Positions 1 through 5,188 of a DNA stretch of 6,864 bases are shown one piece after another. The stretch spans positions 1 to 6,864 of the forward strand of contig JAFAUV010000063.1 of assembly GCA_019243075.1 (NCBI GenBank), written 5' to 3'. The position numbers were made by a program, and so were the translations under genes. The notes beneath the pieces are model-generated. The model had not been told where the DNA came from. It searched no databases and saw nothing but the letters and a program-made list of their open reading frames with translations. The stretch comes from Bradyrhizobium sp. (lineage in GTDB: Bacteria > Pseudomonadota > Alphaproteobacteria > Rhizobiales > Xanthobacteraceae). Positions within the stretch are counted from its first letter, which is position 1, and every line of letters starts with the position of its first letter.

Positions 1-759
1 ACCACGTCCTACACCACGCGCTTTCCCGAATATGTCTCGGTGCGCACCGGCATCCCCGAGGCCGTCGGCTATTGGCTGCTGCGGCGTTTTCACAATGCCG
101 GCGAGACCACCATGGTCGCCACCGACTCGTTGCGCGAGGAGCTGAAGGGCAGGGGCTTTAGCAAGCTCGGCGCCTGGACGCGCGGCGTCGATACCAAGCT
201 GTTCAATCCGGACGAGCCGGCCGAGCTCGATTTTCCGCGACCGATCTTTGCAACCGTCGGCCGCGTCGCCATCGAGAAGAATCTCGAAGCCTTCCTCTCG
301 CTCGATCTGCCCGGCACCAAGGTAGTGATTGGCGACGGTCCGCAGCGGGCGGTGCTCGCGCGCCGTTTCCCCGATTCGAAATTCCTCGGCGAAAAGACCG
401 GCAAGGACCTGACCTCGCACATCGCCGCTGCCGACGTGTTCGTGTTCCCGAGCCTGACCGACACCTTCGGCGTCGTGCAGCTCGAAGCGCTGGCCTGCGG
501 CACTCCGGTCGCGGCGTTCCCGGTCACGGGGCCGCTCGACGTCATATCCGATCATCCGATCGGTGCGCTCGACCAGGATCTGCGCGCCGCCGCCTTGCGC
601 GCGCTCACCATGTCGCGCGAGACCTGCCGCGCCTTCGCGCTCAAGCACTCCTGGGAACAATGCGCGCGGCAATTCATCGGCCATCTGGCCGTATTCAAGC
701 CGAGCTTCGTGTCGCGACAGAGGCCGCTATTGGCGGGGTCGAGCCCGGCACGCGGCTGA
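1..759 (+). CDS. GT4-family glycosyltransferase, Agt-like (5' end outside window)
   Basis: The reading frame is open from base 1 to the TGA at 757-759 (252 residues), so the N-terminal Rossmann domain, perhaps 100 residues, is missing. What remains is the C-terminal donor-binding domain of a GT-B, GT4-type retaining glycosyltransferase. The GRVAIEKNLEAF segment starts at fragment residue 87, with the phosphate-contacting Lys at 93. IGDGP follows, then AADVFVFPS and the sugar-nucleotide motif TDTFGVVQLEALACGTPV. In that motif the usual E-x7-E is D-x7-E (residues 154 and 162). The wording of these motifs resembles the SqdX/Agt-like group that glycosylates diacylglycerol in alphaproteobacteria; this subfamily call is from memory. 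The phospholipid methyltransferase begins 52 bases downstream on the same strand, so co-transcription is likely. The enzyme would act at the cytoplasmic face of the inner membrane. Donor and acceptor cannot be read from the sequence; a mannosyl- or other glycosyltransferase is the alternative. Confidence 0.93.
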   Translation, partial: TTSYTTRFPEYVSVRTGIPEAVGYWLLRRFHNAGETTMVATDSLREELKGRGFSKLGAWTRGVDTKLFNPDEPAELDFPRPIFATVGRVAIEKNLEAFLSLDLPGTKVVIGDGPQRAVLARRFPDSKFLGEKTGKDLTSHIAAADVFVFPSLTDTFGVVQLEALACGTPVAAFPVTGPLDVISDHPIGALDQDLRAAALRALTMSRETCRAFALKHSWEQCARQFIGHLAVFKPSFVSRQRPLLAGSSPARG

Positions 760-796
760 CTGGAACATGCAGCACTTCAGGACACTTACACAAAAC

Positions 797-804
797 AGGT
801 GGGA
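797..804 (+). promoter_or_regulatory. Ribosome binding site fixing the methyltransferase start
   Basis: AGGTGGGA lies 7 bases before the ATG at 812. It favours that start over the in-frame ATGs at 767 and 824, and over reading far back into the glycosyltransferase gene. Confidence 0.65.
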
Positions 805-811
805 TGCAGAA

Positions 812-1501
812 ATGGCAGAGATCATGAAGCTTGACGGTACGAGGCAGTTGGATTTCGACCGCGAGTCGGTCGAGCAGGCCTATGACCGCTGGGCGCCGAT
901 CTACGACGTCGTGTTCGGCGGCGTGTTTTCCAAGGGGCGCGATGCGGCGATCCAGGCCACCAACAAGATCGGCGGCCGCGTGCTCGAGGTCGGGGTCGGC
1001 ACCGGCATCTCGCTGCCGCTGTATGCGTCGAACGTTCGCATTTTCGGCACCGACATTTCCGAAGCGATGCTGAAGAAGGCGAAGCAGCGCGTCGCCGAAG
1101 CGCGCCTGAAGAACATCGAGGGGCTCGCGGTGATGGATGCCGAGAAGCTGGAATTCCCCGACGATTCCTTCGACGTCGTGATGGCGCAATATGTCGTCAC
1201 CGCCGTGCCGAATCCGGAAGTGGCGCTCGACGAGTTCGCCCGCGTGCTGCGGCCGGGCGGCGAGTTGATCATCCTGACCCGCGTCAGCGCCGATGCGGGC
1301 ATGCGCCGCTTCATCGAGCAGAAGCTGCAGCCGGTGGTGACCCGGCTCGGTTTCCGCACCGCCGAATTTTCCTGGTCGCGCTACACCAGCTGGCTCGCCG
1401 CCGCCAAGGGGGTGGAGCTGGTCGAACGCCGGCTGATGCCGCCGCTCGGCCACTTCTCACTGGTGCGTTTCCGCAAAACTGGATTCGCTGCCGCCGCCTG
1501 A
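812..1501 (+). CDS. Phosphatidylethanolamine N-methyltransferase, Rhodobacter-type (class I SAM methyltransferase)
   Basis: A 229-residue soluble class I SAM methyltransferase. The N-terminal AYDRWAPIYDVVFG (23-36) and motif I LEVGVGTGISLPLY (58-71) are the signature of the Rhodobacter-type PmtA family, which methylates phosphatidylethanolamine stepwise towards phosphatidylcholine at the inner membrane. Asp81 (GTDIS) is placed to bind the ribose of SAM. MDAEKLEFPDDSFD (108-121) and VLRPGGELIIL (145-155) complete the fold. Bradyrhizobium is known to carry several such enzymes (PmtA, and the Rhodobacter-like PmtX group) that differ in which methylation step they prefer; which one this is cannot be told by eye. 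The start at 812 was chosen for its ribosome binding site; the frame stays open far upstream, but that part only shadows the glycosyltransferase. It probably forms an operon with the glycosyltransferase. A ubiquinone/menaquinone-type methyltransferase is a weaker alternative. Confidence 0.9.
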   Translation: MAEIMKLDGTRQLDFDRESVEQAYDRWAPIYDVVFGGVFSKGRDAAIQATNKIGGRVLEVGVGTGISLPLYASNVRIFGTDISEAMLKKAKQRVAEARLKNIEGLAVMDAEKLEFPDDSFDVVMAQYVVTAVPNPEVALDEFARVLRPGGELIILTRVSADAGMRRFIEQKLQPVVTRLGFRTAEFSWSRYTSWLAAAKGVELVERRLMPPLGHFSLVRFRKTGFAAAA

Positions 1502-1509
1502 CGCGCTCC

Positions 1510-1544
1510 GCTGCCGTCTTGCCAAAAGCAAATATGACGGCGGC
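1510..1544 (+). terminator. Stem-loop after the methyltransferase gene, possible terminator
   Basis: It begins 9 bases past the stop. The outer stem pairs 1510-1518 with 1536-1544 (nine pairs, one of them G-U). The inner stem TTGC/GCAA (1519-1522 with 1528-1531) closes a CAAAA loop, with an ATAT bulge at 1532-1535. No T-run follows, so it is a weak intrinsic terminator at best and could instead be an mRNA 3' end stabiliser. Confidence 0.45.
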
Positions 1545-1567
1545 ATGACATTATCATCATGTCATAT
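1532..1567. repeat. Nested inverted repeats in an AT-rich intergenic stretch
   Basis: ATATGAC (1532-1538) pairs with GTCATAT (1561-1567). Inside it, ATGACA (1545-1550) pairs with TGTCAT (1560-1565). On one strand ATGACGG (1534) and ATGACAT (1545) also form a direct repeat with 11-bp period. The stretch is clearly richer in A/T than its surroundings and lies ahead of the membrane-protein gene, so a regulator-binding or promoter role is plausible. No convincing -35/-10 pair was found. Confidence 0.45.
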
Positions 1568-1569
1568 GG

Positions 1570-1583
1570 CGGTAACGTTACCG
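1570..1583. promoter_or_regulatory. 14-bp perfect palindrome, candidate LacI-type operator
   Basis: CGGTAACGTTACCG is a perfect dyad with a central CG, the symmetry typical of LacI/GalR-family operators. Its right end lies 38 bases before the ATG of the membrane-protein gene, a position where a repressor could block transcription or the first steps after initiation. No regulator gene is in the window, so the cognate protein is unknown. Confidence 0.4.
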
Positions 1584-1621
1584 GTGTACAACCTTCACGA
1601 CTCACCTCTCCGGGATACGCA

Positions 1622-2257
1622 ATGATCAAGAATTTCCTCGAACAGCTCCGCATCCAGCGCTGGGACGACCATCGCTATTATCATCACAGCCGGATCAACC
1701 AGAGCCTGCATTTCGTCAGCGCAATCAGCTTCATGGTCGGCTACCTCATGATGTTTTTCGATCCGATGATGTCGGCGCTGATCGGCTGGCTGGTGTCGAT
1801 GACCTCGCGCCAGGCCGGCCACTTTTTCTTCGAGCCGCGCGGCTATGATCACGTCAACCAGACCACCCACGAGCACAAGGAAGAGATCAAGGTCGGCTAC
1901 AATCTGCGCCGCAAGGTGGTCCTGATGACGATCTGGGCGGCTTCGCCCTTGGTCCTTTATCTCGATCCGACCCTGTTCGGCATGTTCACGCCCTGGGCGA
2001 ACCCCGCCGACTTCGTCCGCCAGGTTGCCAAGATCTGGCTGGCGGTGGGCATCGGCGGCCTCCTGTTCCGCACCATCCACCTGTTCTTCATCCGCGACAT
2101 CGAGACCGGCCTCGTCTGGATGACCAAGATCATCACCGATCCCTTCAACGACTTCATGCTGTATCGCCACGCGCCGCTCGCGCTGCTCCGCGGCGAGCTG
2201 ATCGATCCCGGCCTCGACATCCTCGAGCACCAGGCCATGGAAGAAGCGCACGCCTGA
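1622..2257 (+). CDS. Histidine-rich multi-pass membrane protein, probably Mpo1/DUF962-like
   Basis: A 211-residue protein. The start is the ATG at 1622, with GGGA (1612-1615) 6 bases before it; an in-frame ATG at 1559 would read through the palindrome and has no better site. Hydrophobic segments lie near residues 31-46, 49-60, 99-114 and 136-157. Histidines cluster on the polar sides: H17, H21, H22 and H30 in HHSRINQSLH, then H67 in RQAGHFFFE, H77, H83 and H85. The pairing of an H-x-x-x-N-x-x-x-H stretch before the first membrane segment with a later GHxxFE motif is like DUF962/Mpo1, the yeast iron-dependent dioxygenase of 2-hydroxy fatty acid alpha-oxidation. That match is from memory and partial. 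A lipid-modifying job fits the neighbours. Otherwise it is a conserved membrane protein of unknown function. Confidence 0.8.
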   Translation: MIKNFLEQLRIQRWDDHRYYHHSRINQSLHFVSAISFMVGYLMMFFDPMMSALIGWLVSMTSRQAGHFFFEPRGYDHVNQTTHEHKEEIKVGYNLRRKVVLMTIWAASPLVLYLDPTLFGMFTPWANPADFVRQVAKIWLAVGIGGLLFRTIHLFFIRDIETGLVWMTKIITDPFNDFMLYRHAPLALLRGELIDPGLDILEHQAMEEAHA

Positions 2258-2280
2258 GCCCGGTCGGGATATTCTGAACG

Positions 2281-2307
2281 CGATGGCCGGGCAAATCCCG
2301 GCCATCG
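2281..2307 (+). terminator. Strong hairpin terminator after the membrane-protein gene
   Basis: An 11-bp perfect stem (CGATGGCCGGG with CCCGGCCATCG) closes the 5-base loop CAAAT, 23 bases after the stop. The following tail GTGTTTGT is only moderately T-rich. The stem is symmetrical, so it could also act on the minus-strand aminotransferase transcript arriving from the right. Confidence 0.7.
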
Positions 2308-2362
2308 GTGTTTGTGGGCTACGATGAAATTGGCAGAAGCAGCGATGAGCGCTCGGTCCGCA

Positions 2363-2444
2363 GGGTGGCCAAAGCGAAGCGTGCCCACCGATGTTCGCGG
2401 TGCAGCAAGCGGTGGGCGCGGCGCTCAGGCGCCTTTGCCCACCC
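2363..2444. repeat. Four-armed palindromic intergenic repeat
   Basis: Four related heptamers alternate in orientation: GGTGGCC (2364-2370), GCCCACC (2383-2389), GGTGGGC (2411-2417) and GCCCACC (2437-2443). Adjacent arms can form two small hairpins, and the outermost arms can pair around the whole element (GGGTGGCCAAAGCG with CGCCTTTGCCCACCC). It lies between convergent genes. I recognise the GGGTGGGCAAAG/TTTGCCCACC core as similar to a dispersed repeat frequent in Bradyrhizobium genomes, but copy number cannot be seen here. Nothing else was seen between 2308 and 2508. Confidence 0.65.
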
Positions 2445-2508
2445 TTCCGTTCTTCGCGCGCGCATCACGCGCACAGGGCCGGGCATGACGAAGATTGCGA
2501 AATCCTGG

Positions 2509-4173
2509 TCAGCGCCTGAACACGCTGCCGATCATCTCCTTGAGGATCAGGCGCTTGATGTGCTTGTTGGTGAGCTTGCCGTCAAGCCACCACCAGCCGT
2601 CCTGCTTCATCCTGGTGGCCGCCGCGACAAAGCGGCCGGCGACCTCGTTGAAGTCGGCATCGGTATAGTTCAGGCTGAAGATGAGCCGGCCGGTGCCGAC
2701 CCAGCTCAGCGCCAGCCCTTCGGCGCGCAAATAATATTGCAGCATCCAGTTGTAGCGGGACGGCGTGGTGTAGGTGACCGTCCAGATCGAGGACAGGTTC
2801 GCAAAGCGGACCGGCAGGTCGGCCTTCTCCATCATGCCGTTGAGCTGGCGGCAGCGGGCGTTCCAGAGATCGTCGATGCCGTGATAGACCGAGCGGAAGT
2901 TCGGGCTGGCGAGCCGGCTCAGGAATTCATCCATCGCAGCCATGACATAGGGGTGCGAGTTGAAGGTGCCGCGGGCAAAGCAGACATCCGCCGGCCGCTC
3001 GTCGCGGAAGCGGCGCATCAGCTCGCGCTTGCCGCAGACGACGCCGACCGGCAAGCCGCCGCCAAGACTTTTCCCGTAGGTGACCATGTCGGCCTTCACG
3101 CCGAAATATTCCTGGGCACCGCCTGCGGCGAGACGGAAGCCGACGAACACTTCGTCAAACAGCAGCACGATGCCGCGCTCGGTGCAGACCTCGCGCAGCT
3201 TCTTCAGCCATTCGGTGTAGGCGGCGCGGTCGAAACGCGCTGCCCGCGAAGAATCGACCAGCGCGGAATCGCCGGGCGCGTTGCAGTTAGGATGCAGTGC
3301 CTGCAGCGGGTTGACGAGCACGCAGGCGATATCGCGACGCGTCTTCAGTACATGGAGCGTCGTCTCGTTCATCTCGGAGAGGGTATAGGTTTCGTGCGGC
3401 GCAACGGGATTGCCGACGCCGGGCTGCACGTCACCCCACCAGCCATGATAGGCGCCGGCGAAACGCACCAGATGCGTGCGCCTGGTGTGGTAGCGGGCGA
3501 GCCGCACCGCCTGCATCACGGCTTCGGTACCGGACATGTGGAAGGAGACTTCGTCCAGGCCGGAAATCTCGCAGAGCCGGCGCACATTGTCGGCGACGGA
3601 GGGGTGGTAGGCGCCGAGCACGGGGCCGAGCCCATGCGCCCGCTTCTCGCCGATCTCGATGCACTCTTTATAGAAGTCATGGCCGAAGATGTTGACGCCG
3701 TAGGAGCCCGTCAGGTCGTAGAGGACATTGCCGTCGAGATCGGTCACCGTGACGCCGGACGACGCCTGCAGGAACGAGCCGGCAGCGAGATTTTCGCGCA
3801 CCAGGCGGCTGTACTGGAAGGGCACCCGGTAAGCCTGGGTGAATTGCAGGTCGGAGATCCGGGTGGCGGCTTCCGCGGTCGCCTTCCTGCTGCCCGCGAA
3901 GCGCTCCTGATAGAGCGCAGCGAGGCGGAAGAAGCCGTCCTGGCGCTTTGCGGCGACATCCTTGGGCGCACCGTCGGTCCGGAAGAAGTCGTTGATGTCG
4001 AATTCGTAAGCCGGTATCAGCCGCGCCAGGCGGCGCGACATCTTCGAGTGTCCGGCGAGCGAGCGGTGCTTGGCGCGCGACAGCTGAACGCGGGCCTTGA
4101 CCTTGGGCGCCGCGGCAGCGGTCACGGCGACGGCTCCGGCGGCGAGCGAGAGAATCGGTATCGAGGTATCCAT
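2509..4173 (-). CDS. Class III PLP-dependent aminotransferase (glutamate-1-semialdehyde aminomutase-like), N-terminally extended
   Basis: A 554-residue protein of the class III aminotransferase fold. Cofactor residues, counted from the ATG at 4173, are the phosphate-cup motif SGTEAV (from S214), AYHGWW with Tyr242 stacking on PLP, Asp340 in LLFDEVFVGF, the Schiff-base Lys368 in YGKSLGGGLPVG, and Thr403 in RGTFNSHP. The 28-residue Asp-Lys spacing equals that of glutamate-1-semialdehyde aminomutase, the nearest family. That family is about 430 residues; here roughly 95 extra residues precede the catalytic domain, opening with a hydrophobic Ala-rich stretch (5-22) and a basic segment, possibly a membrane anchor. 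The substrate is unknown. Heme synthesis is unlikely, because alphaproteobacteria make 5-aminolevulinate from glycine and succinyl-CoA. The gene diverges from psd and has a PHO box just upstream. No Shine-Dalgarno supports 4173; an in-frame ATG at 4209 lies above the PHO box, and later starts would remove the hydrophobic stretch. Confidence 0.92.
   Translation of the reverse strand: MDTSIPILSLAAGAVAVTAAAAPKVKARVQLSRAKHRSLAGHSKMSRRLARLIPAYEFDINDFFRTDGAPKDVAAKRQDGFFRLAALYQERFAGSRKATAEAATRISDLQFTQAYRVPFQYSRLVRENLAAGSFLQASSGVTVTDLDGNVLYDLTGSYGVNIFGHDFYKECIEIGEKRAHGLGPVLGAYHPSVADNVRRLCEISGLDEVSFHMSGTEAVMQAVRLARYHTRRTHLVRFAGAYHGWWGDVQPGVGNPVAPHETYTLSEMNETTLHVLKTRRDIACVLVNPLQALHPNCNAPGDSALVDSSRAARFDRAAYTEWLKKLREVCTERGIVLLFDEVFVGFRLAAGGAQEYFGVKADMVTYGKSLGGGLPVGVVCGKRELMRRFRDERPADVCFARGTFNSHPYVMAAMDEFLSRLASPNFRSVYHGIDDLWNARCRQLNGMMEKADLPVRFANLSSIWTVTYTTPSRYNWMLQYYLRAEGLALSWVGTGRLIFSLNYTDADFNEVAGRFVAAATRMKQDGWWWLDGKLTNKHIKRLILKEMIGSVFRR
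4163..4166 (+). promoter_or_regulatory. Ribosome binding site favouring the psd start at 4172
   Basis: GAGG sits 5 bases before the ATG at 4172. The in-frame ATG at 4208, which would give a 288-residue protein, has no comparable site. Confidence 0.5.
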
Positions 4174-4174
4174 G
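4171..4174. other. CATG shared by two divergent start codons
   Basis: The ATG of psd (4172-4174, plus) and the ATG of the aminotransferase (4171-4173, minus) are the two strands of one CATG. A second CATG at 4207-4210, 36 bases away, is again in frame for both genes. Whichever is used, there is no true intergenic space, so promoter elements must lie inside the neighbour's coding sequence. Confidence 0.6.
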
Positions 4175-5074
4175 CCAACAGCGCTAACCAGTCCTGCTGA
4201 CAGATTCATGACAGTCAAAAGCCTGATATCTTCCCTTGCCCAGCAGGAAGACCTCAATTTCCTGCTGACCAACCGCGTCCCCCGGGCGGCGCTCACCCGT
4301 TTCATGGGCTGGTTCAGCAAGATCGAGAACCCGCTTCTGCGGGATTTCTCGATTCTGTGCTGGCGGCTGTTTTCCGAGCTCGATCTGTCGGAAGCCAAGC
4401 AGACGCATTTCAAGAGCCTGCACGACTGCTTCGTGCGCGAGCTGAAGCCGGGCCTGCGGCCGGTCGATCCCGATCCCAAGATCGTGACCAGCCCGTCCGA
4501 CGGCATCGTCGGCGCCTACGGCACCATCCGGGAGGGGCAGCTCTATCAGATTAAGGGCGCGCCTTATTCGCTGCTCGATCTGGTCGGCGATCCCGCGCTG
4601 GTGGAGACGCACCGCAACGGCAAATTCCTGACGCTGCGGCTGACGTCGACCATGTATCACCGCTTTCACGCGCCCCACGATGCGCATATCGAGCAGGTCA
4701 CGCTGATCCATGGCGATACCTGGAACGTCAATCCGATCGCGCTGAAGCGGGTCGAGCGTCTGTTCTGCAAGAACGAACGCGCGGTGATCCGCACACGCCT
4801 GCAGAACGGCGACGCGCTCACATTGGTGCCGGTCGCGGCCATTCTGGTGGCCAGCATCCGGCTGCATTGCCTCGACCTTGTGCTCAATTCGCGGACGCAA
4901 GGCCCGCTCCAGTTCCCCTGCGACGTCGACGTGACAAAGGGCGAGGAACTCGGCTGGTTCGAGCATGGCTCGACCATCATCGTGCTGGCGGACGGACACT
5001 ATCAATTTTGCGACAATGTCTCGGAAGGGGCAACAATCCGCGCGGGCGAACCTTTGCTGAGGAATCCGCGTTAG
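4172..5074 (+). CDS. psd: Phosphatidylserine decarboxylase, long (E. coli-like) form
   Basis: A 300-residue pyruvoyl-dependent decarboxylase that turns phosphatidylserine into phosphatidylethanolamine at the inner membrane. Visible signatures are SPSDGIVGAYG with Asp110, YHRFHAP with His163 and His166, and the self-cleavage site FEHGSTII, where Ser267 becomes the pyruvoyl group. These correspond to Asp90, His144/147 and Ser254 of E. coli Psd. Two features differ from E. coli: HGST replaces LGST/MGST, and the usual VGA-x-x-VGSI strand reads VAAILVASI (221-229), losing two glycines. Alphaproteobacteria typically use a short psd of about 230 residues next to pssA, so this long form is probably a second, specialised copy. 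The start at 4172 was chosen for GAGG at 4163; 4208 is the alternative. Activity on a different phosphoserine-type lipid cannot be excluded. Confidence 0.92.
   Translation: MPTALTSPADRFMTVKSLISSLAQQEDLNFLLTNRVPRAALTRFMGWFSKIENPLLRDFSILCWRLFSELDLSEAKQTHFKSLHDCFVRELKPGLRPVDPDPKIVTSPSDGIVGAYGTIREGQLYQIKGAPYSLLDLVGDPALVETHRNGKFLTLRLTSTMYHRFHAPHDAHIEQVTLIHGDTWNVNPIALKRVERLFCKNERAVIRTRLQNGDALTLVPVAAILVASIRLHCLDLVLNSRTQGPLQFPCDVDVTKGEELGWFEHGSTIIVLADGHYQFCDNVSEGATIRAGEPLLRNPR
4181..4186 (-). promoter_or_regulatory. Possible -10 element paired with the PHO box
   Basis: On the minus strand TAGCGC starts 10 bases after the PHO box, the spacing usual for PhoB-activated promoters. It matches the -10 consensus poorly. 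A transcript from here would begin almost at the aminotransferase ATG, that is, leaderless or nearly so. Confidence 0.3.
4197..4214 (-). promoter_or_regulatory. PHO box (PhoB-binding site) ahead of the aminotransferase
   Basis: Read on the minus strand, it is CTGTCAT-GAAT-CTGTCAG. The two direct heptamers match the PhoB consensus CTGTCAT at 13 of 14 positions and have the required 11-bp period. It lies 23 bases before the aminotransferase ATG and points towards that gene, taking the place of a -35 element. On the other strand it covers the first codons of psd. Activation of the aminotransferase by PhoB under phosphate limitation, perhaps with interference with psd, is inferred. Confidence 0.65.
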
Positions 5075-5127
5075 CATGATCTGGAAAACGGAAACCGGTT
5101 TTCCGAAAAAGTTGATGCTCCATCAAC
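5074..5127. repeat. Dispersed-type palindromic repeat after psd, possible terminator
   Basis: It begins at the psd stop. GGAAAAC (5083-5089) pairs with GTTTTCC (5098-5104) around an 8-base loop, and a second perfect hairpin pairs GTTGATG (5111-5117) with CATCAAC (5121-5127). The order GCATGATC, GGAAAA, CCGGTTTTCC, GAAAAAG resembles a palindromic repeat very common in Rhizobiales genomes, here with a degenerate right arm. It probably ends or stabilises psd mRNA. Copy number is not visible from this window. Confidence 0.6.
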
Positions 5128-5134
5128 GGGATGA

Positions 5135-5169
5135 GATCGTGATGCGATCCCTCAAGTCGCGTCACGATC
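5135..5169. repeat. Long stem-loop ahead of the Nudix gene
   Basis: Bases 5135-5148 pair with 5156-5169 in 14 consecutive pairs (two of them G-U) around the 7-base loop CCCTCAA. The outer eight pairs, GATCGTGA with TCACGATC, are perfect. No T-run follows on either strand. It could be part of the preceding repeat or an insulating terminator-like element. Confidence 0.55.
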
Positions 5170-5188
5170 CGATGCTGTCGATTTTGTC

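Noticed and set aside
563..811. Extension of the methyltransferase frame back to 563
   Set aside because: It overlaps the conserved end of the glycosyltransferase, has Arg/Pro/Ser-rich shadow composition, and the family begins near the ATG at 812.
695..1453. Minus-strand open frame across the methyltransferase
   Set aside because: His/Arg/Gln-rich composition typical of antisense frames in high-GC DNA; no recognisable domain.
1519..1550. TTGCCA or ATGACA as a -35 for the Mpo1-like gene
   Set aside because: No acceptable -10 lies 16-19 bases downstream of either.
1595..2305. Minus-strand open frame across the Mpo1-like gene
   Set aside because: Antisense shadow, Asp/His/Glu-rich with no domain; it would also run through the terminator hairpin at 2281-2307.
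2308..4200. Long plus-strand open frame (630 codons) across the aminotransferase
   Set aside because: It is the antisense shadow of the aminotransferase: no family motif, Arg/Ala/Gly/His-rich composition, and the minus strand holds all PLP motifs in order.
4174..4506. Upstream extension of the aminotransferase frame to 4506
   Set aside because: The extra residues are antisense to conserved psd sequence and would run over the PHO box; no ribosome binding site supports it.
4184..5077. Minus-strand open frame across psd
   Set aside because: No motifs, and the plus strand encodes a complete Psd with catalytic residues.
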